NCBI RefSeq assembly: GCF_910594005.1
Contig: NC_057835.1
Coordinates: 49,128,001 to 49,192,000 of the forward strand
Source of the DNA: Cervus elaphus
Taxonomy: Eukaryota; Chordata; Mammalia; Artiodactyla; Cervidae
DNA length: 64,000 bases
Reading direction: 5' to 3'
Below are positions 57,779 to 64,000 of this stretch, piece by piece; position 1 is the first letter of the stretch, and each line of letters opens with the position of its first letter. The notes below the pieces were generated by a model. It saw only the letters and a list, made by a program, of their open reading frames with translations, did no database searches and was not told the origin of the DNA. The translations under genes were made by a program, and so were the position numbers.

Positions 57779-57883
57779 AGGTTATTACTTCTTACTTGAT
57801 GGCATTAGTAGATAATATTGGAATCCATTGCACTGATTCATGCTAAGATTTATAATCCTTGCCAGGTAACTTTTAATATGATA

Positions 57884-58300
57884 TTCACTCATTCAGCAAA
57901 TATTTCCTGAGCATCTCTCTGCCTTGTACCAGGGAAGAGGAAGAGACTAGTATGAGAAGTTGGAGCAAGAATAGACACAGTTCTTGCTGAATAATTTTTA
58001 TTTTCGAGGCAGAAAGTCATTAATCAACTAATTAAACAAATAGATGCAAAATTACACATGTGGAAATTGCCACTGAGGAAAAAGATATAGGGACTATATA
58101 GCAAGAGGCTCTGACCTTTTCTGAGGGGACTGAGAAGTCTTTCTGGAAAGTGACATTTGAATTGAGATCCTGAAAATGATCAGTAGCTAATTAGGTAAAG
58201 AGGAGACAGTCAATGTTCTTGGCAGATAGGATATTTCAAGCATTCGTGTGATGGCAGAGCCACTAGAAAAAAGTCTTGGTTGGAGGGAGGTGAGAGAGAG
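57884..58300 (-). repeat. L2 LINE 3' region
   Basis: tcattcagcaaatatttcct, aaagtcattaatcaactaa, aagtctttctggaaagtgac, atttgaattgagatcctg, gacagtcaatgttcttggca follow the reverse L2 consensus. Confidence 0.8.
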
Positions 58301-58534
58301 ACTTTTGATCACAGAATGAGGGCAGCTGCTGACATGAAGGGCTTTCCTGGGTGTGAAGACACATTCTGTACGTGGGTGCTGCCTGAGTGTGTCTCCCATT
58401 ATCTTTGTGTGTGTCTCTCTGAAGCCTCAAAGCTCAGTGTCAAAGGCTGAACTCTTCATCTTTCCCCAAATCTGCCCCTGCTCTTGAGCATCCCATCTTG
58501 ACAAATGATGGCTTTGTCTTTGCATTTTGTATGA
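58301..58534. other. Unassigned DNA
   Basis: No repeat or gene recognised. Confidence 0.35.
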
Positions 58535-58972
58535 GCCAGAACCCTCAGCTTCATCCTTTCCTCACCCTTCTTCATCACCTATGTCCAATCAATCTCCAAG
58601 TTCCATCAATTCTGTCTCATTAATTTCACTTGCAACTAATTCACTTCACTCCACTCTCACTCCCACTGCCTTAATGGGGGTCAGCACCCTTGCACCTGGG
58701 CTCTGTGCATATTGAGCTACTTTACAGTCTTTGGAGAAGCTGCACGTTTCCCTGTCTCCAGGTTTTTGTGAATCTCTTTCCTCTGCCCCGAATCCTTCTT
58801 TCCTTCTCCCAGTCTTCAGCTAAGCGCTCCTGTTCAACCTCATGACGTCTCTCCTTAGAGAAGCCCGCTCTGGCCCTTAGTCACAACCACTGTGGAAGTT
58901 GAGGTTGGCTTTTCCTCCTTTGTGTTCACTCTAAAGTACCTTGTGCTTATTCCCATCAGCCAACTGTTCATT
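58535..58972 (+). repeat. L2 LINE C-terminal region
   Basis: ccaatcaatctccaagttcc, gaatctctttcctctgcccc, ttcagctaagcgctcctgtt and gcccgctctggcccttag are L2 ORF2-end blocks on the plus strand, opposite to the neighbour at 57884. Confidence 0.7.
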
Positions 58973-58985
58973 CATCTAGACCTGG

Positions 58986-59288
58986 CTGTCCAACATGGTG
59001 GTCACTAATTACTGTGGTATTAAACATTTGAAACATAGCTAGGATAGTGTGAGATACACTGTTTGTGTAAAATACTGTATTGCAAAAACAGTACAAAAGA
59101 TGTGAAACATCAATTAGTTTTTTAATACTGGTTGCATTTTGAAATAATAGATACAGGAAGTCGAATAAATAATTACTAAAATAAAATTCATCTGATGCCT
59201 TTTTACTTTTTAAAACATGTCTACCAGAACATTTAAAACTATAAATGTAGCTCACCTTTGTGCCTCATATCTTATTCCTGTTGGATGT
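58986..59288 (+). mobile_element. hAT-like DNA transposon fossil
   Basis: ctgtccaacatggtggtcac start and cttattcctgttggatgt end are inverted termini. The inside (taaacatttgaaacatagc, ggttgcattttgaaataata, tagctcacctttgtgcctca) matches a common mammalian non-autonomous element; subfamily not named. Confidence 0.65.
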
Positions 59289-59316
59289 CACTGGCATACA
59301 TGCTAAACAGCTAGAG

Positions 59317-59537
59317 CAGGGGTCTGCAAACTGTGGCCCATGGGCCAGATCTGTTCTGTCACCTGTATTTGTAAATAAAGTTTTATTGGAACACAGCCAA
59401 GCTCATTCAGTTACATATTCTCAGTGGTTCTTTCCCAGTAGGGCAGCAGAATTGGATAGTTATGATAGAAACCATATGGCCCGCAAGCCTAAAATAGTTG
59501 CTCTTGGTCCTTTTTAGGAAAAGTTTGCTGAGCTCTC
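59317..59537 (-). mobile_element. Non-autonomous hAT element
   Basis: caggggtctgcaaactgtgg start, then ggcccatgggccagatctg, aataaagttttattggaaca, accatatggcccgcaagcct, ending aaaagtttgctgagctc. Inverted termini are clear; strand assignment is conventional. Confidence 0.75.
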
Positions 59538-59570
59538 TCCTAAAAGGCTGATATTGTATTTTATTCATCA

Positions 59571-60591
59571 GTTCAGTTCAGTTCAGTCGCTCAGTCGTGT
59601 CCAACTCTTTGCGACCCCATGAATCGCAGCACGCCAGGCCCCCCTGTCCATCACCAACTCCCGGAGTTTACTCAAACTCATGTCCATCGAGTAGGTGATA
59701 CTATCCAACCATCTCATCCTCTGTCGTCCCCTTCTCCTCCTGCCCCCAATCCCTCCCAGCATCAGGGTCTTTTCCAATGAGTCAACTCTTTGCATGAGGT
59801 GGCCAAAGTACTGGAGTTTCAGCTTCAGCATCAGTCCTTCCAATGAACACCCAGGACTGATCTCCTTTAGGATGGACTGGTTGGATCTCCTTGCAGTCCA
59901 AGGGACTCTCAAGAGTCTTCTCCAACACCACAGTTCAAAAGCATCAGTTTTTCGGTGCTCAGCTTTCTTCACAGTCCAACTCTCACATCCATACATGACC
60001 ACTGGAAAAACCATAGCCTTGACCAGACGTACCTTTGTTGGCAAAGGAATGTCTCTGCTTTTTAATATGCTATCTAGGTTGGTCATAACTTTCCTTCCAA
60101 GGAGTAAGCGTCTTTTAATTTCATGGCTTCAATCACCATCTGCAGTGATTTTGGAGTCCCCAAAAATAAAGTCTGACACTGTTTCCACTGTCTCCCCATC
60201 TATTTCCCATGAAGTGATGGGACCAGATGCCATGATCCTAGTTTTCTGAATGTTGAGCTTTAAGCCAACTTTTTCACTCTCCTCTTTCACTTTCATCAAG
60301 AGGCTTTTTAGTTCCTCTTCATTCCCTGCCATAAGGGTGGTGTCATCTGCATATCTGAGGTTATTGATATTTCTCCCGGCAATCTTGATTCCAGCTTGTG
60401 CTTCTTCCAGCCCAGCGTTTCTCATGATGTACTCTGCATATAAGTTAAATAAGCAGGGTGACAATATACAGCCTTGATGTACTCCTTTTCCTATTTGGAA
60501 CCAGTCTGTTGTTCCATGTCCAGTTCTAACTGTTGCTTCCTGACCTGCATACAGGTTTCTCAAGAGGCAAGTCAGGTGGTCTGGTATTCCC
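59571..60591 (-). mobile_element. BovB LINE, 5'-truncated, youngest-looking copy
   Basis: Reverse BovB from tail (gttcagttcagttcagtcgc) to the RT block beginning GIPDHLTC. Perfect 13-bp target duplication attttattcatca at 59558-59570 and 60592-60604. Few differences from the other copies' shared consensus. Confidence 0.96.
59583..60591 (-). pseudogene. BovB RT C-terminal half, single stop
   Basis: One reading frame spans the whole element: LLRNLYAGQEATVRTGHG, GCILSPCLFNLYAEYIM, catalytic YADD at 60353-60342, LDSILKSRDIPLPTKVR, MVFPVVMYGCESWTVKK, and the C-terminal EISPGCSLEGLMLKLKLQYF block to a natural stop. It is interrupted only by TGA at 60131-60129, where related copies have TGC. It is 5'-truncated and lacks endonuclease and N-terminal RT, so it is not autonomous regardless of the stop. 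Confidence 0.92.
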
Positions 60592-60604
60592 ATTTTATTC
60601 ATCA

Positions 60605-60695
60605 CTGTATCTCAAATCATTGCACAATACCTGGCACTCAGTAAATGTTGCGTGAATAAATATCTAACCAGTAGATGTTTGTTGAATGAATACAA
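60605..60695 (+). repeat. L2 3' end
   Basis: caatacctggcactcagtaa, atgttgcgtgaataaatatc and atgtttgttgaatgaatac are the L2 terminus, partly doubled. Confidence 0.7.
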
Positions 60696-60891
60696 GTTTG
60701 AGATTATAATGACAGGATCATCACTCACATCAGTTTATCACCCACAGCTTTGGTGACCATGTAACTAAAACTAAAAATTGAAATATGACCTGATAAACAG
60801 TTTCATAATGGGAAAAAAATCATATACAGTATTTAAAGTTAGAACTCTCTGTAAAAACCCAGAGTACATGGTCCCCACTTTCATCATCTTG
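60696..60891. other. Unassigned DNA
   Basis: No repeat or gene recognised. Confidence 0.35.
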
Positions 60892-60900
60892 AAATATCTT

Positions 60901-61019
60901 TTTTTTTTTTTACCATGCTGTACAGGTTCTTAGTTCCCTGACCAAGGATCGAACCTGTGCTCCCTGCATTGGAAGCAGAGAGTCTTAACCACTTGACTGC
61001 TAGGGAAGTCCTCATCATA
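60901..61019 (-). mobile_element. CHR-type tRNA SINE
   Basis: T-tract, gttcttagttccctgaccaa, ggatcgaacctgtgctccct, head gactgctagggaagtcctc. Duplication aaatatctt at 60892-60900 and 61020-61028. Confidence 0.92.
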
Positions 61020-61028
61020 AAATATCTT

Positions 61029-61369
61029 GACTTTGGAGGAGACAGATTTTTTAATTATGCCTGAAAACAGGGTGGAGTATTGTATAAATGAAAAAGAGAA
61101 CTCTCTTAAATGTTAGATATTAGGATTAAGGGTTTAGGTCCTAACAACCTTTAGTGTCCCATGGGTGTTCTATTGATATTGTAGAAAGGAGCCTGAAAAT
61201 TAGAGGGCAGAGTGATGATGGAAGCTAAAGACCAGCAAAGAAAAGACTCCCAGAAAGACAGTATTTCAGTCTTTTTGCAGGAGATGCTGATCCTCCAGAA
61301 AGGATTCCCAGAAGCAATTTCCCTGTAGGTTCATATCGTGGACCTACAAGCTTTCTACAGGCAGCTTTC
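61029..61369. other. Unassigned DNA
   Basis: Ends in a 14-bp tandem duplication (ctttctacaggcag) at 61351-61378. Otherwise unrecognised. Confidence 0.4.
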
Positions 61370-61380
61370 TACAGGCAGTT

Positions 61381-63140
61381 GTGTTTTTTAAAAACATTTA
61401 TTTATTTTTTAATTGAAGGGGAAACAGTGGAAACAGTGGCTGACTTTACTTTTCTGGGTTTCAAAATCACTGCAGATGGTGATTGCAGCCATGAAATTAA
61501 AAGATGTTTACTCCTTGGAAGGAAAGATATGACCAACCTAGACAGCATATTAAAAAGCAGAGACATTACTTTGCCAACAAAGGTCATCTGGTCAAGGCTA
61601 TGGTTTTTCCAGTAGTCATGTATGGATGTGAGAGTTGGACTATAAAGAAGGCTGAGTGCCAAAGAATTGATGCTTTTGAACTGTGGTGTTGGAGAAGACT
61701 CTTGAGAATCCCTTGGACTGCAAGAAGATCCAACCAGTCCATCCTAAAGGAGATCAGTCCTGGGTGTTCATTGGAAGGACTGATGCTGAAGCTGAAACTC
61801 CAGTACTTTGGCCACCTCATGCGAAGAGCTGACTCATTTGAAAAGAAACCCTGATGCTGGGAAAGATTGAGGGCAGGAGGAGAAGGGGACGACAGAGGAT
61901 GAGATGGTTGGATGGCATCACCGACTCAATGGACATGGGTTTGGGTGGACTCTGGGAGTTGGTGATGGACAGGGAGCCTTGGCATGCTGTGGTTCATGGG
62001 GTCGCAAAGAGTCAGACATGACTGAGTGACTGAACTAACTGAATTGGAGGATAATTACTTTACAGAATTTTGTTGTTTTCTGTCAAACATCAAGGTGAAT
62101 CAGCCATAAGTATACATATGTCCCCTCCCTCCTGAACCCCCCTCCCATCTCCCTCCCCATCCCACCCCTCTAGGTTGATATATAGCCCCTGTTTGCGTTC
62201 CCTGAGCCATACAGCAAATTGCCATTGGCTATCTATTTTACATATAGTAATGTGAGTTTCCATGTTACTCTCTCCATACATCTCACCATCTCCTCCCCTC
62301 CCCTGTGTCCATATATCTGTTCACTATATCTCTTTCTCCATTGCTGCCTTGCAAATAAATTCATCAGTACCGTCTTTCTAGATTCCACGTATATGTGTTA
62401 GTACATGATATTTAGCTTTCTCTTTCTGAATTACTTCACTGTGTATAATAGACCCTAGATTCATCCACCCCATTAGAATGGACTCAGATGTGTTCCTTTT
62501 TATGGCTGAGTAATATTCCATTGTGTATATGTACCACAACTTCTTTATCCATTCATCTGTCAATGGACATCTAGGTTGGTTCCATGTTCTAGCTATTATA
62601 AATAGTGCTGCAGTGAACACTGGGGTACATGTTTCTTTTTCAATTTTGGTTTCCTCAGGGTATATGCCTGGTAGTGGGATTGTTGGGTCATATGTTGGTT
62701 TTATTCCTAGCTTTTAAAGGAATCTCCATACTGTCTTCCGTAGTGGCTGTATTGATTTAAATTCCCACCAATAGTGCAAGAGGGTTCCCCTTTCTCCACA
62801 CCCTCTCCAGCATTTATTGTTTGTAGACTTTTTGATGATGGCCATTCTGACCTGTGTGAGGTGATATCTCATTGTAGTTTTGATTTGCATTTCTCTAATA
62901 ATGCGCGACATTGAGCATCTTTTCATGTGTTTGTTAGCCATCTATAGTTCTTCTCTGAAGAAATGTCTGTTTAGGTCTTTTCCCCACTTTTTGATTGGGT
63001 TGTTTGTTTTTATGGCATTGAGTTGTATGAGCTGTTTGTATATTTTGGAAATTAATCCTTTGTCAGTTGTTTCATTTGCTATTATTTTCTTCCATTCTGA
63101 GGGTTGTCTTTTCACCTTGTTTATAGTTTCCTTTGTTTTT
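61381..63140 (-). mobile_element. Artiodactyl L1, 5'-truncated, split by a BovB
   Basis: The tail lies at 61381-61419 and the rest at 62042-63140, with all L1 3' and ORF2 C-terminal landmarks in order (gaatcagccataagtatac, gttggttccatgttctagc, gtagtggctgtattg, ctctccagcatttattgtt, tcatttgctattattttctt). Target duplication tacaggcagtt at 61370-61380 and 63141-63151. The minus frame 62620-62378 carries ORF2 C-terminal protein (MFTAALFIIARTWNQPRC). Confidence 0.94.
61420..62041 (+). mobile_element. BovB LINE 3' end nested in L1
   Basis: gaaacagtggaaacagtggc to gagtgactgaactaactga. Flanks aattgaagg (61411-61419) and aattggagg (62042-62050) duplicate L1 tail sequence. RT C-terminal protein is readable in two frames (VVMYGCESWTIKKAECQRID). 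It is inverted relative to the BovB at 59571-60591. Confidence 0.93.
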
Positions 63141-63151
63141 TACAGGCAGTT

Positions 63152-64000
63152 TTTGCTGGAAATGTAAAGCAGCAAATCACATGGAACTCTGAATTGGTTT
63201 GTGTACATGGAAATTAATTCTTATATCTTAAAAATGGCATTGAGAATGAGTGTTGGAAAGAATTAAGTACATCTTCACACTTTCATCCAAATATACTCCT
63301 GTCATTTACTCTCTGTTCACAAATCTGCAGCTGTTAGAAGACACAAAATAGTTCTCTGTTGCTTTCCTCTGTTAAATTGTTGGTGAAAATTATTTTACAA
63401 AATTGAAATATCCAAACTTACCAAAGATGAGAATCAAATTTTGGGTCTTGGTTATTGCAGCATCATTTCCTCTCATGAGAACCAGTTATTTTTTAAAAAA
63501 TTGTAACATTTCTCAGTGTTGAATTTTTTTCTTTTTCAGTAATTAAAGTTGTAAAAGCAACTCAATATCTTCATTGGAGCAGGTAGATTCCACAGGGCTT
63601 TTCTGAAGGGAGGCAGAGTTTTCCTTTATTAGAGCATATTTGGGAAGCAAACAAAAGAAGAATGAGTGTAATTTTCATTAGCAGCATATGTTATCAGTAT
63701 AGAAAGAAAATATTAAATATTTGATAGTTTTTACTTCAGCTGGTTCAGAGAAATGAGGGATTATAAAGTTAATAAGATCACAAAATGGACTCTGTTCATT
63801 CATCCATCTATCCATTCATTCATCTATCAATCTAGCAACAGCTGCTTATTAAATTACATTTACTAAAGTCCTATTTGTCCAGCTCTATAGTATATGTTAT
63901 AGAGATACAAGGGAAACAAAAGACATCCATAGGATTCATAGAATGCTAGGTGTGAAATGATGTTATGGTAATTCAACACTGTCTTTTTTACATAAAGGAA
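63152..64000. other. Single-copy-looking DNA to window end
   Basis: No repeat or gene recognised beyond the CATT/CATC run at 63797-63836. Confidence 0.45.
63797..63836. repeat. (CATT)n/(CATC)n microsatellite
   Basis: Imperfect tetranucleotide run tcattcatccatctatccat and onward. Confidence 0.9.

Noticed and set aside
59695..60249. 184-codon plus-strand open frame
   Set aside because: It is the antisense shadow of the BovB RT frame; the real reading is on the minus strand.
1..64000. CRISPR arrays, operons, phage or plasmid features
   Set aside because: All dispersed repeats are eukaryotic transposable elements with irregular spacing; there is no regularly spaced array and no bacterial-style gene packing.

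Overview
This window reads as non-coding nuclear DNA of a ruminant, most likely a bovid. The evidence is the repeat content: BovB (RTE-type) LINEs, Bov-tA/Bov-A SINEs, CHR-type tRNA SINEs shared by ruminants and whales/hippos, artiodactyl L1 tails, and older mammalian layers (L1M, L2, MIR, MER5A, MLT1, hAT-like elements, mariner-type MITEs). The sequence does not fix the species. I found no intact protein-coding gene, rRNA, functional tRNA, CRISPR array or bacterial/viral system. Nearly every long open frame is retrotransposon protein, its antisense shadow, or frame noise.

Layout. 1-5 kb: AT-rich DNA, a small L1/SINE chimera (726-873) and a near full-length but broken BovB (about 1838-4707). 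5-14 kb: mostly single-copy DNA with scattered Bov-tA, MIR, L2, an ancient L1M and two MITEs. 14-24 kb: an L1 with a nested SINE, an MLT1 LTR split by a SINE, stacked L1 tails and a reverse-strand BovB. 24-32 kb: an MIR split by an L1 with perfect target duplications, a BovB and several SINEs. 32-38 kb: mostly single-copy DNA with MIR/SINE clusters and one exon-like open segment (37593-37714) ending in a consensus splice donor. 38-41 kb: a twin-primed L1 and L1/L1M fragments. 41.6-48.3 kb: apparently one ancient reverse-strand L1M, split by a BovB, SINEs and a GC-rich minus-strand block (44123-45835) that looks like a broken retrocopy of an unidentified gene. 48-54 kb: largely single-copy, with two short diverged related segments. 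54-57 kb: MER5A, L1, a second twin-primed L1, MIR and L2. 57.7-64 kb: an insertion that is only a T-run, L2, hAT-like elements, the youngest-looking BovB (59571-60591, 13-bp perfect target duplication, RT frame open except for one stop) and an L1 with an inverted BovB nested in it.

There is no pathway to describe. What the window gives is a readable record of retrotransposition mechanism: target-site duplications, nesting order, 5' inversions, template-switch chimeras and tail-only insertions. I did not find a convincing new system. The least explained items are the GC-rich retrocopy, the exon-like segment, and the paired segments near 52.7 and 54.6 kb. Family names come from recognising consensus sequences by eye; edges without target duplications are approximate.
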